Assembly (NCBI RefSeq): GCF_009725995.1
Contig: NZ_RCNS01000003.1
Coordinates: 682,001 to 746,000, forward strand
Direction of reading: 5' to 3'
Length of the DNA stretch: 64,000 bases
From: Zobellia laminariae
Lineage (GTDB): Bacteria > Bacteroidota > Bacteroidia > Flavobacteriales > Flavobacteriaceae
In this document: positions 9,198-18,103 of the stretch, in pieces
Position numbering within the stretch: position 1 is the stretch's first letter
Layout: every line of letters begins with the position of its first letter
The notes under the pieces: generated by a model
Told to the model about the DNA's origin: nothing
Database searches by the model: none
What the model saw: the letters and a program-made list of their open reading frames with translations, nothing else
Translations under genes and position numbers: made by a program

Positions 9198-11159
9198 ATG
9201 CTCAGAAAATTAGAAAACATGGGAAAAATAACAGAAAAATTCGACAAAGTATTAAATGCATCACCATTCCCCGGACATGTAGATCATGCTCCAGATGCCA
9301 GTAAAGAAGTAGTACGCAATTCTAAAGATCAACCCATGCCTTTTGCTGATCTTACCGGAAACTACCAACGTAATAAGGGTATTCCACCTAAATCTTTTAA
9401 AGACAGTAAAGTTTATATTGTAGGTACTGGTATTGCTGGTCTATCTGCTGCATATTACTTTATAAGAGATGGGCACGTACCTGGCAAAAATATCGTTTTC
9501 CTTGACAAAATAGCTGTTGAAGGCGGTTCTTTAGATGGATCAGGGAATGCTAAAGATGGCTATCTTATAAGAGGTGGTAGAGAACTGGAAATGAACTATG
9601 AGAACCTATGGGATATTTTTCAAGATATTCCTGCTTTAGAAATGCCAGCTCCTTATAGTGTTCTAGACGAATTTCGTTTACTTAATGATAACGACCCCAA
9701 TTATTCAAAAGCAAGATTAATTCATAATAACGGAGAAGTACTGGATTTTAGTAAATTTAATTTAAACAAACTAGATCAATTAGCTGTTGTAAAATTATTA
9801 CTAAAAAAGAAAGAAGAGCTAGATGATGTTACCGTTGAAAGTTATTTCAGCGACTCCTTTTTTGAAAGTAACTTTTGGGCGTTATTCCGTACCATGTTCG
9901 CTTTTGAAAACTGGCACAGTTTACTAGAGTGCAAATTATATATGCACCGGTTTTTACACCGTATTGATGGTTTTAATGACCTATCATGCTTGGTATTTCC
10001 AAAATACAATCAGCATGATACTTTTGTAAAACCTCTAACAGAACATCTAAAATCTAAAGGGGTTAAAATTCAGTTCAACACCTTCGTTAAGGATTTAGAT
10101 GTACAAATAAATACAGAAGGTAAAGTTGTTAAAGGTATTATTACACAACAAGAAGATAAAGAAGTAACCATCCCTGTAACTGAAAACGATTTTGTGATTG
10201 TTACCACAGGTTCTATGACAGAGGACACTCGTTATGGCGATAATACAAATGCACCAATTGAAGGAATTGATAGTATTAAAGGTGGTGAAAGTGACGGATG
10301 GCAGTTATGGAAAAACTTAGCTACAAAATCTATTGAATTTGGTAAACCTGAAAAGTTCTACAGTTCTGTTGAAAAATCTTCTTGGGAATCTGCTACATTA
10401 ACGTGTCGCCCTTCTGCTTTAACTGAAAAATTTAAAGAATACTGTGTAAACGACCCATATTCCGGAAAATCGGCAACCGGAGGTATTGTAACTATTACAG
10501 ACTCTAACTGGTTAATGAGTTTCACCATTAATCGCCAACCGCACTTTCCTGAACAACCAGATGATATTTTGGTGGTATGGGTCTATGCTTTATTTATGGA
10601 TAAAGACGGGAACTATAGTAAAAAATCAATGCCACAATGCACAGGTAATGAAATATTAGCTGAGTTATGTTTTCATATTGGTTTAGAGGATAAAATTGAT
10701 ACTATTATTAAAAATACTATTGTTAAAACAAGCTTCATGCCTTACATAACTTCTATGTTTATGCCTAGAGCTGCAGGAGACAGACCAGAAGTTGTACCAA
10801 ATGGTTCTAAGAACTTAGGTCTTGTAGGACAGTTTGTAGAAACACATAATGATGTAGTGTTCACCGTAGATACTTCAATTAGAACTGCTAGAATAGCTGT
10901 TTATAAATTGTTGAATCTTAACAAGCAAGTGCCCGATATTGCTGCTGGTCAGTATGACATTCGTCAACTATTAAAAGCTGCCAAGGCTTTAAACGATTAC
11001 AAACCTTTCCCAGGAGAAAGTGTTCTAAAGCGTGTACTAAAAAACACCTACTTTGAACATATTTTACCTGAAGGAATAGAGGACGAAGAGCAACATGATT
11101 CTTTTCTTTATGAACAGTTAGATAAAATTAAAGGGTGGGCAAAAGAGCTTACACATTAA
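9198..11159 (+). CDS. ohyA: Oleate hydratase
   Basis: A 653-residue FAD-dependent fatty acid hydratase that adds water to cis-9 unsaturated fatty acids such as oleate to give 10-hydroxy acids. After an N-terminal extension of about 65 residues comes the FAD motif [17 protein letters not shown], then GGSLDGSG and the intact RGGRE motif with the expected catalytic glutamate. [32 protein letters not shown] and an acidic C-terminal tail follow. An alternative start at 9219 is possible. The gap to the upstream paralogue is 143 bp with no second operator, so read-through from the promoter at 7218-7260 is likely. A strong terminator follows. Confidence 0.93.
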   Translation: MLRKLENMGKITEKFDKVLNASPFPGHVDHAPDASKEVVRNSKDQPMPFADLTGNYQRNKGIPPKSFKDSKVYIVGTGIAGLSAAYYFIRDGHVPGKNIVFLDKIAVEGGSLDGSGNAKDGYLIRGGRELEMNYENLWDIFQDIPALEMPAPYSVLDEFRLLNDNDPNYSKARLIHNNGEVLDFSKFNLNKLDQLAVVKLLLKKKEELDDVTVESYFSDSFFESNFWALFRTMFAFENWHSLLECKLYMHRFLHRIDGFNDLSCLVFPKYNQHDTFVKPLTEHLKSKGVKIQFNTFVKDLDVQINTEGKVVKGIITQQEDKEVTIPVTENDFVIVTTGSMTEDTRYGDNTNAPIEGIDSIKGGESDGWQLWKNLATKSIEFGKPEKFYSSVEKSSWESATLTCRPSALTEKFKEYCVNDPYSGKSATGGIVTITDSNWLMSFTINRQPHFPEQPDDILVVWVYALFMDKDGNYSKKSMPQCTGNEILAELCFHIGLEDKIDTIIKNTIVKTSFMPYITSMFMPRAAGDRPEVVPNGSKNLGLVGQFVETHNDVVFTVDTSIRTARIAVYKLLNLNKQVPDIAAGQYDIRQLLKAAKALNDYKPFPGESVLKRVLKNTYFEHILPEGIEDEEQHDSFLYEQLDKIKGWAKELTH

Positions 11160-11229
11160 CTTTTTATCTGACTTGTAGAAAATACGTTAACAGTTATTAC
11201 GCTGCATTTTATAATATTTACATTTAAGA

Positions 11230-11276
11230 AATACAGATTCAGCAACTTTAGTTAGTTGCTAATCTGTATTTTTTTA
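11230..11276 (+). terminator. Strong Rho-independent terminator after oleate hydratase
   Basis: Arms 11230-11239 and 11261-11270 (aatacagatt/aatctgtatt) extend into an inner stem agcaact/agttgct; a run of T residues follows. Confidence 0.9.
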
Positions 11277-11369
11277 TACTTACAGGTCTACGATTCTGGA
11301 TGTTTCTAAGTGCTATCTACCATTAAAAACTACTCTTCTTTTTTTAAATTTTTATAAAAAGTAGCTACA

Positions 11370-11412
11370 TGATTTAAATCAGTATAATCGTTTTTCAATC
11401 GCTATACCTTTG
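11370..11412 (+). promoter_or_regulatory. TGAY-N4-RTCA operator and -7 box of the dps operon
   Basis: Palindrome tgatttaaatca (11370-11381), 23-bp spacer, TACCTTTG (11405-11412), then dps at 11440. Confidence 0.85.
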
Positions 11413-11439
11413 AATAGGTATTAATTAAAAACTATAAAA

Positions 11440-11916
11440 ATGAAAACACCTAACATCGGAATTTCAGCAGAAAATAGACAGGCCATAGCAGACCAATTAT
11501 CAAAAGTATTAGCAGACGAATTCGTACTTTATTCAAAAACCCTAAATTTCCATTGGAACCTTGAAGGTCCTGATTTTCATTCTGTACATCTGTATTTAGA
11601 AACTTTGTATGAAGAGCAACAAGATGTAGTTGATACCGTGGCCGAAAAAATACGCATGGTAGGTCATTATGTACCAGCAACGTTAAAGAACTACTCTCAA
11701 TTAACTCATCTTACCGAAAAATTAAAAGGTAAAAATGATAGTCAAAGCATATTTGCCGAGTTATTGGAGGACCATGAGAGCATTATTATCTTTCTAAGAG
11801 AAGAAATTCAACCTATTGCAGAAAAATGGAAGGCTGAAGGCATTAGCGATTATATTACAGGGTTAATGGAACAGCATGAGAAAATTGCTTGGATGCTGCG
11901 ATCACATTTAGCTTAG
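11440..11916 (+). CDS. dps: Dps-family ferritin-like DNA-protection protein
   Basis: A 158-residue ferritin-like protein. Dps proteins form dodecamers that oxidise and store iron with hydrogen peroxide and protect DNA. The diagnostic ferroxidase ligands are visible: FHWNLEGPDFHSVH (residues about 41-54), then LYEEQQDVVDTVAEKIR (55-75, the D/E ligands). A C-terminal helix with EQHEKIAWMLRSHL completes the four-helix bundle. Length is typical. It starts 28 bp after a perfect -7 box and is followed 22 bp later by the DUF1566 gene. Confidence 0.95.
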   Translation: MKTPNIGISAENRQAIADQLSKVLADEFVLYSKTLNFHWNLEGPDFHSVHLYLETLYEEQQDVVDTVAEKIRMVGHYVPATLKNYSQLTHLTEKLKGKNDSQSIFAELLEDHESIIIFLREEIQPIAEKWKAEGISDYITGLMEQHEKIAWMLRSHLA

Positions 11917-11937
11917 TTAAATTAAAGCAAATCTATT

Positions 11938-13221
11938 ATGAAACGGATTGTAAAACCTAAAAAAAGTACATCAATCGTATTCGGGTTTTGTTGTGTACTC
12001 ATAGTCATTGTTTTGTTATTGAGCTCTGCCAAAAACTTGTCATCTAATAGTATTGCTCAAAATACCAAAAGGAATTTAGACTATCCAATAGTTGGCACGA
12101 ATCAGACTAAATTCTACGACAACAGTGCTGAAATTAACACTCAAACCGTTGGCGATGATTTTTACGGGCAAAATGCAAATTACCCTAAAAATACTCCTAA
12201 ATATAAAGACAACGGTGATGGTACAGTTACCGATTTAGTCACCAGTTTAATGTGGCAACAGAGCCCGGACACCAATGGTGATGGAAAAATTACGGCAAGA
12301 GATAAAATGACCTACAAGGAAGCAGTTGCCGGTGCAGCTTCTTTTAATTTAGGAGGGTATACAGATTGGAGGTTTCCTACAATTAAAGAACAGTATTCGT
12401 TAATTGTTTTTAGCGGAGTTGACCCTAGTGGTTATAAAGGTTCAACTTTAGATGGTTTAAAGTCTTTTATAGATACCGATTATTTCAAATTTGCTTATGG
12501 TGATACAAATGATGGAGAACGTATTATTGATTCTCAATATGCTAGTTCTACCATGTATGTAGACGGAGAATTATTATTTGGAGTCAATTTTGCCGACGGT
12601 CGTATAAAAGGCTACGGATTAAAAATGCCATTTGGTCCTGGAGATAAAACGTTTTTTGTAACCTATGTTAGAGGAAACAAGAACTATGGCATTAATAAAT
12701 TTAATGATAATGGTGATGGTACCATCTCTGATAAGGCTACAGGTCTTATGTGGATGCAAAACGACAACCAAGAAGGCGTATTATGGCAAGAAGCATTGAA
12801 CTATGCGGAAAACTATGAATTTGCAGGGTATTCTGATTGGAGGCTACCCAACGTAAAAGAGTTACAGAGCATAGTTGATTATTCTAGATCCCCTAACACT
12901 TCTGACTCTGCGGCTATAGATCCAATTTTCAATTGTTCAGAAATCGTAAATGAAGCTGGTCAAAAAGACTATCCGTTTTATTGGTCAAGTACAACGCATT
13001 CTAACTGGTCTACGGTCATGAACGGTAGAAATGCATCTTATGTTTCTTTTGGAAGAGCCATGGGATATATGGATGGCAAATGGATGGATGTACACGGTGC
13101 AGGTGCGCAGCGTAGCGACCCAAAAATTGGTAACCCTAAAGATTGGCCCAAAGGCCACGGCCCACAAGGTGATGCGCAACGAATCAATAATTATGTCCGG
13201 TTGGTTAGAGATATTAAATAA
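11938..13221 (+). CDS. DUF1566 (Lcl C-terminal-like) exported protein, two repeats
   Basis: A 427-residue protein with an N-terminal membrane anchor or signal (residues about 13-32). Two DUF1566/Lcl C-terminal-type modules are recognisable: KYKDNGDGTVTDLVTSLMWQ...GYTDWRFPTIKE in the first half and KFNDNGDGTISDKATGLMWM...GYSDWRLPNVKE in the second. The module has a sulfatase-modifying/C-type-lectin-like fold and is often extracellular. An EF-hand-like NGDGKITARD occurs in the first copy. It is co-transcribed with dps, which is unusual company for an exported protein. Confidence 0.85.
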   Translation: MKRIVKPKKSTSIVFGFCCVLIVIVLLLSSAKNLSSNSIAQNTKRNLDYPIVGTNQTKFYDNSAEINTQTVGDDFYGQNANYPKNTPKYKDNGDGTVTDLVTSLMWQQSPDTNGDGKITARDKMTYKEAVAGAASFNLGGYTDWRFPTIKEQYSLIVFSGVDPSGYKGSTLDGLKSFIDTDYFKFAYGDTNDGERIIDSQYASSTMYVDGELLFGVNFADGRIKGYGLKMPFGPGDKTFFVTYVRGNKNYGINKFNDNGDGTISDKATGLMWMQNDNQEGVLWQEALNYAENYEFAGYSDWRLPNVKELQSIVDYSRSPNTSDSAAIDPIFNCSEIVNEAGQKDYPFYWSSTTHSNWSTVMNGRNASYVSFGRAMGYMDGKWMDVHGAGAQRSDPKIGNPKDWPKGHGPQGDAQRINNYVRLVRDIK

Positions 13222-13222
13222 C

Positions 13223-13270
13223 AATAGCTTCTGATTTTTCATCACTTAAAAATCAGAAGCTATTTTTTTA
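13223..13270 (+). terminator. Rho-independent terminator of the dps operon
   Basis: Perfect 17-bp arms (13223-13239 and 13248-13264) followed by a T7 tract. Confidence 0.92.
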
Positions 13271-13447
13271 TTTTAGTTTTTTAATGCGAGGTTTTACTCT
13301 AGCTTAACATTGAAATTTCTGCTGATAGAGTTTTAGAAATTACCTTTCCCTAACTCCACCAATTATTTACTGGAAAAACGCTAAGGTCTTCAACTATTTA
13401 AAAATATAAGCTACAAGAAGGATTCTTTCTTAGCTTACACAAAAAAT

Positions 13448-13813
13448 CTAATGGGTATAACCGCCACCCAAGAAACTCTCTAACACCTTGAGTTGCCACT
13501 TACCTACTATTGAAAGTTTGGTTTCAGCATTCATTAATACAAGACCATACCCCAAACGAGATAATTTACAATCACTTATAACCTCATCAGCAATACTACT
13601 AAAAACAGGTCTGAAATGCTCTCGTAAATTCATTTTAGAAGACTTGGCCACATCCATAGCTTTCGCTACCGCAGAGCTAATTTGCTTTGGTGATAGTCCT
13701 TTATACAATAAATCGCTAGCAAAGAAATGCATACGCAAACCGTAGTAAAGATCCATGAAGTTGTTAATGCTGTCTGCGGTTTGGTTTTCTTGCTTATAAA
13801 TAGAGACTTGCAT
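13448..13813 (-). CDS. Uncharacterised small protein
   Basis: A 121-residue protein with no signal peptide or transmembrane segment. I do not recognise a family. Residues 14-70 look helical (MDLYYGLRMHFFASDLLYKGLSPKQISSAVAKAMD-like pattern); the C-terminus ends in glycines (SFLGGGYTH). It lies downstream of a hairpin that should end transcription of the 13999-15263 operon, so it probably has its own promoter, but no regulon operator is visible. Confidence 0.55.
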   Translation of the reverse strand: MQVSIYKQENQTADSINNFMDLYYGLRMHFFASDLLYKGLSPKQISSAVAKAMDVAKSSKMNLREHFRPVFSSIADEVISDCKLSRLGYGLVLMNAETKLSIVGKWQLKVLESFLGGGYTH

Positions 13814-13857
13814 AATAATATAAGTTTAGAACATTTTATAGTTTGAATTAAAAACAA

Positions 13858-13914
13858 ACAAGCCGAGATCAATTTTTTCAAGAACTTCTTTTCTCAATAT
13901 TTGACTCGGCTTGT
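13858..13914 (-). terminator. Probable terminator of the 15263-13999 transcript
   Basis: Arms acaagccgag (13858-13867) and ctcggcttgt (13905-13914) pair across a 37-nt interior. On the minus strand the structure is followed by ttgttttt. Confidence 0.55.
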
Positions 13915-13998
13915 TCTGGTAAATAGCGTAAATAGCTCACGCTACATTTGCTTAGAGAGATCAAATCCCCACAATCTTTATATCTCTAAGCTAAAAAG

Positions 13999-14406
13999 TT
14001 AAAGACTTTTTACATACCCAAAAACCATCTTTTTGAACTGACGAAAGTTATTTGTAAAACCTTCCATCCTTTGTTTAAGTTGGCGGTGTTTATCTCTATA
14101 GTCGGCATCGGCCAAACCTTTTTCACCTAATTCTAAACGAGACAGTAATTTTTCATGCTCTATTATATCATTCTCTAAATAATCGAACAATTCTTTATGT
14201 ACAGTATCTAGATTTTCAAGTATTTGTCCGTAGGCTGTTTGTGCAGCATCATTGGTCTTTCTTTTCTCTATTAAATCAGCAAAAAATCTAGTCTCGTCTT
14301 TATAAAAGGCAATGTTGCTCAACCATTCCTCACTTTCAAAATGAAGAACGTCTAACCCGGCACCTATTAATAATTCCGTTTTTGGATTCAACGTTTCTGT
14401 TTTCAT
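13999..14406 (-). CDS. Conserved helical protein, paralogue of the gene at 3711
   Basis: A 135-residue soluble helical protein resembling the product of 3711-4097. The shared pattern includes LHFESEEWLSNIAFYKDE (against LHFEHKQWESELAFWKDE), a central LDxxHKELFDYLENDIIEHE and a C-terminal FxxFKKMVF. Function is unknown. It lies 86 bp after the sigma-like gene and is probably in its operon. Two diverged copies placed under the same operator suggest a conserved stress role. Confidence 0.7.
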   Translation of the reverse strand: MKTETLNPKTELLIGAGLDVLHFESEEWLSNIAFYKDETRFFADLIEKRKTNDAAQTAYGQILENLDTVHKELFDYLENDIIEHEKLLSRLELGEKGLADADYRDKHRQLKQRMEGFTNNFRQFKKMVFGYVKSL

Positions 14407-14492
14407 AATGTACTATTTAAATTTGTTGTTTTATAAACTACCTAGCTCAACTGAGCTGGGATTTTACAGCTATTTGATAGTAACGTATCAAT

Positions 14493-15263
14493 TTATTTTC
14501 CTATCTCATACCTATTGAAAAAACTAGCCTCAAGGCTCTTACGGGCATTATCTAAAAGCACTTTTACCTCGCCTATACTTTGATTACGGATCATGGCTAT
14601 TTGACTAATAGAAAATTCATATTCCGTAGCTAATTCAAACACGGTTCGCATTGGCTTTGGCAAATAATGCAAGACCATGGCCGTATGTTTTTTGATGCTC
14701 TCTTTGTCCAAGTCCTTATCAATCTTATCCATCAGTTCTTTTTTATCGTCTTCGATAAAAACATGGCTCAATATGTAATCATTCTTTGGGTATGACATAT
14801 CATCAAGCTCATCTATCATAACTAAATCGCCACCACCATCTGTACTAAATTTTTCTTCCATCTCATCCCATTCCGGACGGGAATAATCATCAATATTTTT
14901 CAAAAAATAATCATCAAAGTCTTCATCTAGTATGGTGTTCTCTAAAAGTTCATCTGCTTTTTTAAACAACCAAGGATGCAAATCATCTTCACTTCTAACC
15001 TCTTCAAAATGATCAAAGACTACAATAAAGAGTTGATCAATAAAATCATCTACCTTATACTTTCCTTTTGGAAGGTTTCCTTTAGTTAGTGCAGTTGCCA
15101 ATCTTTTGGTTACGTAATGTTTTACCTGACTTAAGTCTTTCAATAATAAATTATTGAATAAGGACTTATCACCCTCCTTTTTAAAGTGTTTTAAATCTGA
15201 AAACGTACTTGCTACAAATACGTTAAATTCCTTTTTACTTTCATAATATTTAAGAGTGTCCAT
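14493..15263 (-). CDS. Divergent sigma-70-like (ECF-type) factor
   Basis: A 256-residue protein. The N-terminal part has a region-2-like arrangement (KHYVTKRLATALTKGNLPKGKYKVDDFIDQLFIVVFDHFEEV). The C-terminus has a region-4-like helix-turn-helix: LPKPMRTVFELATEYEFSIS, then QIAMIRNQSIGEVKVLLDNARKSL. An unusually long acidic insert of about 80 residues separates them. It probably directs RNA polymerase to a subset of promoters or acts as a degenerate regulator; the weak region 2 leaves this open. A regulon operator lies upstream, so it could relay the signal to a second tier of genes. Confidence 0.65.
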   Translation of the reverse strand: MDTLKYYESKKEFNVFVASTFSDLKHFKKEGDKSLFNNLLLKDLSQVKHYVTKRLATALTKGNLPKGKYKVDDFIDQLFIVVFDHFEEVRSEDDLHPWLFKKADELLENTILDEDFDDYFLKNIDDYSRPEWDEMEEKFSTDGGGDLVMIDELDDMSYPKNDYILSHVFIEDDKKELMDKIDKDLDKESIKKHTAMVLHYLPKPMRTVFELATEYEFSISQIAMIRNQSIGEVKVLLDNARKSLEASFFNRYEIGK

Positions 15264-15291
15264 GTTGTTTGCTTTAGATTAAAATGCGATA

Positions 15292-15334
15292 TAAAAATGC
15301 GTACATATAAGGTAGATTACTATGACCTAGGTCA
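15292..15334 (-). promoter_or_regulatory. TGAY-N4-RTCA operator of the sigma-like gene
   Basis: Perfect palindrome tgacctaggtca (15323-15334). 23 bp further on the minus strand lies CATTTTTA (15299-15292), a weak -7 box. Confidence 0.65.
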
Positions 15335-15433
15335 GCCGTTTCAAAATAAAACCGATTTAGACCTTAAAATTTTCTCTGAAAAATCTAATCAATAACCAGC
15401 CGTACTACCTTCTTATAATTCCAAGTATATTTG

Positions 15434-15940
15434 TTAATTACCAAATTTATCTTCTAGTTGATTTCCTAATTGATTTTCCAATTTCTGAATATCCGAACGG
15501 TTTCCTCTGGCAACCAATAAATACGTTTTATCTTTTAATTTACTAATGCTAGCAATGGCATCTTTTTCAGTTATTCCAAAACCCCTCAATATTCCATATG
15601 GGCCTCCAGAAAGTTCTCCTATACCTCTATTGCCCACAGAATTAAGAAAAGTCTCTACCAAGAATCCGGCTACAAATAAGCGGCCTAACTCAGGGTTGTA
15701 AAAAGTGTCAAAAGCGGTATTTAGCCCTAGCAACTCTCTGAAGAAAAGTCTTAATTGGTTTTCTATAGTTTTCAACTCTTTACTATCATTTATGTAATCT
15801 TCTCCAAGATTTCCGATTACCGATACGGCCATTTTATCAAAATTTGTTTGGCGAACGGTTTTTAAAGCATTTTCCAAATCCGAAACCTGTTTATACGGTT
15901 TTAGAAAAATCTGTTTTTGTTCTGTTTTTGACATGTCCAT
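15434..15940 (-). CDS. General-stress-protein-like (YflT/DUF1269-type) protein
   Basis: A 168-residue soluble protein. The middle has a small-residue-rich segment (VETFLNSVGNRGIGELSGGPYGIL), then a compact alpha/beta unit, ITEKDAIASISKLKDKTYLLVARGN. This layout recalls general stress 17M/DUF1269 proteins, in which a glycine-rich hydrophobic hairpin is flanked by ferredoxin-like halves. Assignment is by pattern only. The gene is divergent from the ytxH operon and shares a single central operator with it. Confidence 0.55.
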   Translation of the reverse strand: MDMSKTEQKQIFLKPYKQVSDLENALKTVRQTNFDKMAVSVIGNLGEDYINDSKELKTIENQLRLFFRELLGLNTAFDTFYNPELGRLFVAGFLVETFLNSVGNRGIGELSGGPYGILRGFGITEKDAIASISKLKDKTYLLVARGNRSDIQKLENQLGNQLEDKFGN

Positions 15941-15991
15941 TTTAATAAAAATTTAGAGATAGCTACGTTTGGTCGGAAGCATTCTCTAGGG

Positions 15992-16065
15992 TAAAATTAC
16001 AAGTAGATATTTTCAATACTACTGACCTAGGTCATGAAGTCAAAAAATTAACTTAGGTAAATTTG
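15992..16065. promoter_or_regulatory. Bidirectional TGAY-N4-RTCA operator with a -7 box on each side
   Basis: One perfect palindrome tgacctaggtca (16023-16034) has TAAATTTG (16058-16065) 23 bp to the right and, on the minus strand, TAATTTTA (15999-15992) 23 bp to the left. It should serve both 16101 and 15940. Confidence 0.8.
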
Positions 16066-16100
16066 TTGTACAGATTTAATACTAATTAAAAATTTATATC

Positions 16101-16430
16101 ATGGCAAACGATAGTGGAAATGTACTTCTAGCATTATTAACGGGAGCAGCAATTGGTGCAGGCTTCGGAATATTATATGCTCCTGAAAAAGGGGTTGAAA
16201 CAAGACATAAAATCAAAGACAGAGCTTTGGAAGCCAAACATGATCTTTCTGATCGCGTAACACACGCCAAAGATGAGTTGACTAAAACAGCCAACGAAAA
16301 GAAGGAAGATTTTGAACGTAAATTAGATGAGACCATTAGCCATATGAGCTACAAAGCAGATGATATTATTGCTACTTTGGAACGCAAATTGGAAGAGCTT
16401 AAAAAGCAAAATGCACAATTACACAAATAA
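16101..16430 (+). CDS. YtxH domain protein
   Basis: A 109-residue protein with one N-terminal transmembrane segment (LLALLTGAAIGAGFGILYAP, residues about 9-28) followed by the YtxH-type KGVETR and a long amphipathic coiled coil rich in K, E and D. YtxH proteins are small envelope stress proteins of unknown biochemistry. It is the first gene of a three-gene operon with a holin-like protein and a small helical protein, from the bidirectional operator. Confidence 0.85.
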   Translation: MANDSGNVLLALLTGAAIGAGFGILYAPEKGVETRHKIKDRALEAKHDLSDRVTHAKDELTKTANEKKEDFERKLDETISHMSYKADDIIATLERKLEELKKQNAQLHK

Positions 16431-16436
16431 TGCATT

Positions 16437-16787
16437 ATGGCATTTGAAACATTAAAAAAAGACCTCGTTGATGTAGATACAGATATGAGGTCTTATCTTG
16501 AAACTAGCGAAGACTATTATAAACTAAAGGTTTTTAAAGTTCTAATGGGTACTGTTACGACAATAACGCAGTCCCTGTTCATTGGAGCTGTAATTTTTCT
16601 TGCGCTATTTATGCTATCTATTGGAGTATCTATTGCTCTTAATGAGGCTATGGGCAACTTCTATTCCGGGTTTTTAATTGTTGGTGCTTTCTATATTTTA
16701 GTTGCCATTTGCAGCTATGTTTTTAGAAATGTTCTCCACAGACCTTTATTACAAAATTTTTCGAAACATTATTTCAATAGACCATGA
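16437..16787 (+). CDS. Holin-superfamily III-like (Phage_holin_3_6) membrane protein
   Basis: A 116-residue protein with two strong transmembrane helices (about 43-65 and 75-97) preceded by an amphipathic N-terminal helix and ending in a short basic tail. The layout matches the phage-holin-like family widely found next to YtxH genes in chromosomes. No phage genes are nearby, so a cell-envelope role is more likely than lysis. It starts 6 bp after the ytxH stop and overlaps the next gene by 4 bp (ATGA). Confidence 0.75.
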   Translation: MAFETLKKDLVDVDTDMRSYLETSEDYYKLKVFKVLMGTVTTITQSLFIGAVIFLALFMLSIGVSIALNEAMGNFYSGFLIVGAFYILVAICSYVFRNVLHRPLLQNFSKHYFNRP

Positions 16788-17014
16788 CAAAAAAATATAG
16801 TTCATTTTCTGAAATAGATAACGATTTAAAAATTTTAAAGCTTAAGCGAGAAATTGCCAAAGAAAATTTGAAGCTTGATCTTAAAAGCACAAAAAGTCAT
16901 TTAAGTCCTGCACAAATGGTAAGTACCACAAGTTTTGGTGTTAAACAATTAGCAGTAGATTTTGCTTTGAGCAAAGGGTTGGATTGGCTTCATAGGTTAC
17001 GACGCAAACCATAG
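16784..17014 (+). CDS. Small helical protein of the ytxH operon
   Basis: A 76-residue basic, helical protein without a clear membrane segment; unrecognised. It is translationally coupled to the holin-like gene through an ATGA overlap. This YtxH/holin-like/small-protein order supports a joint function at the membrane. Confidence 0.7.
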   Translation: MTKKYSSFSEIDNDLKILKLKREIAKENLKLDLKSTKSHLSPAQMVSTTSFGVKQLAVDFALSKGLDWLHRLRRKP

Positions 17015-17035
17015 CTCAAAAACAACCTCTGCATA

Positions 17036-18103
17036 CTACCCAAAATCTGCAACTTGCTGTAGTTGTTTTTTATCCGAAAGGATAATTCTACGGGATTCAC
17101 CCAGTTCTATCAATCCCTTATCCTTAAAACTTGAAAGTACACGTATTGCGGTCTCGGTAGCTGTACCTATTAAACCTGCAAAATCTTCCCTAGAAATACT
17201 AATACCCAAATTAGCATCTTTAATCAGCCCTTTGTCATATAATTCCAAAAGAGCTGTAGCTGCTCTTTTCCGAACCGAATCAAAAGCCATACCCATTAGC
17301 TGTTCTCTCATGTGCAACACATCATTAGAGACCATACCAATGAACTTATGTGATACTTCTTTATTATTGAATAAAAGTTGCGTGAAATCATTTTTAGGAA
17401 TGGAGCATATCTCACAATTGGTAAGTGCTACGGCCGTCTCTGTATATAAGCCCGAATTTCCCAAAACACATAGCTGGCCTATAAAATCTCCTGCTTTGAA
17501 CATACCCGTAACATACTCTTTGCCATTTTCATTGTGCTTGTATGTTTTAACTTCCCCACTGTGAATAAAATATAAATTGTGAGCCGAACCATCTTCCGAA
17601 AAAATCTCTTCTTTTGGTTTGTATCTGCTCAATTCTCTATCTTCAGAAAGATCTTTTAAGTTTTGATATTTTGAGGCTTCTTGAATAAATTCGTTGAGGC
17701 CTTGAACACTTCTCGAAAATTCCTTCCGTAAAAAAGAACTCTTTTTAAGCCTAGCCTCTATGGCCTCAATTAAATCTTCTGCTTCAAAAGGCTTGGTCAA
17801 GTAGTCATCTGCTCCCATTGTCATTCCTTTACGGAAATCTGCCTTTTCAGATTTAGCCGTTAGAAAAATAAACGGAATACTGGCAGTGGCTTGATCTTCA
17901 CTTAATTGTTCAAAAACGCCGTAACCATCTAATTCTGGCATCATTATATCGCAGAGAATAATATCTGGTGTAAATAATCTTGCTTTTTCAACACCAATCT
18001 TACCGTTTTCTGCAGTAGTCACTTCATAATTCTCAAGTTCCAGAATTTCCGCGGTCATTTCGCGTACATCTAGATTGTCTTCAATAAGTAGTATTTTTTT
18101 CAT
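17036..18103 (-). CDS. Response regulator: receiver fused to a Crp/Fnr-type transcription factor
   Basis: A 355-residue protein. The receiver domain (about 1-120) has acidic pocket D8/D9, phospho-acceptor D52 (CDIMMPELDGYG) and the conserved K in DDYLTKP. A linker leads to a cyclic-nucleotide-binding-like beta-barrel (about 150-265) and an HTH_Crp domain (about 285-350). The recognition helix reads TATETAIRVL: the E and R that read TGA in CRP/FNR are kept, while the CRP-specific arginine before E is absent, as in FNR. It should bind the TGAY-N4-RTCA boxes of this island. It overlaps the upstream kinase gene by 23 bp and is a close paralogue of 27409-28461. Confidence 0.93.
   Translation of the reverse strand: MKKILLIEDNLDVREMTAEILELENYEVTTAENGKIGVEKARLFTPDIILCDIMMPELDGYGVFEQLSEDQATASIPFIFLTAKSEKADFRKGMTMGADDYLTKPFEAEDLIEAIEARLKKSSFLRKEFSRSVQGLNEFIQEASKYQNLKDLSEDRELSRYKPKEEIFSEDGSAHNLYFIHSGEVKTYKHNENGKEYVTGMFKAGDFIGQLCVLGNSGLYTETAVALTNCEICSIPKNDFTQLLFNNKEVSHKFIGMVSNDVLHMREQLMGMAFDSVRKRAATALLELYDKGLIKDANLGISISREDFAGLIGTATETAIRVLSSFKDKGLIELGESRRIILSDKKQLQQVADFG

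Noticed and set aside
14443..14458. agctcaactgagct inverted repeat as a regulon operator
   Set aside because: It does not match TGAY-N4-RTCA and lies between two genes of the same transcript; perhaps a minor hairpin.
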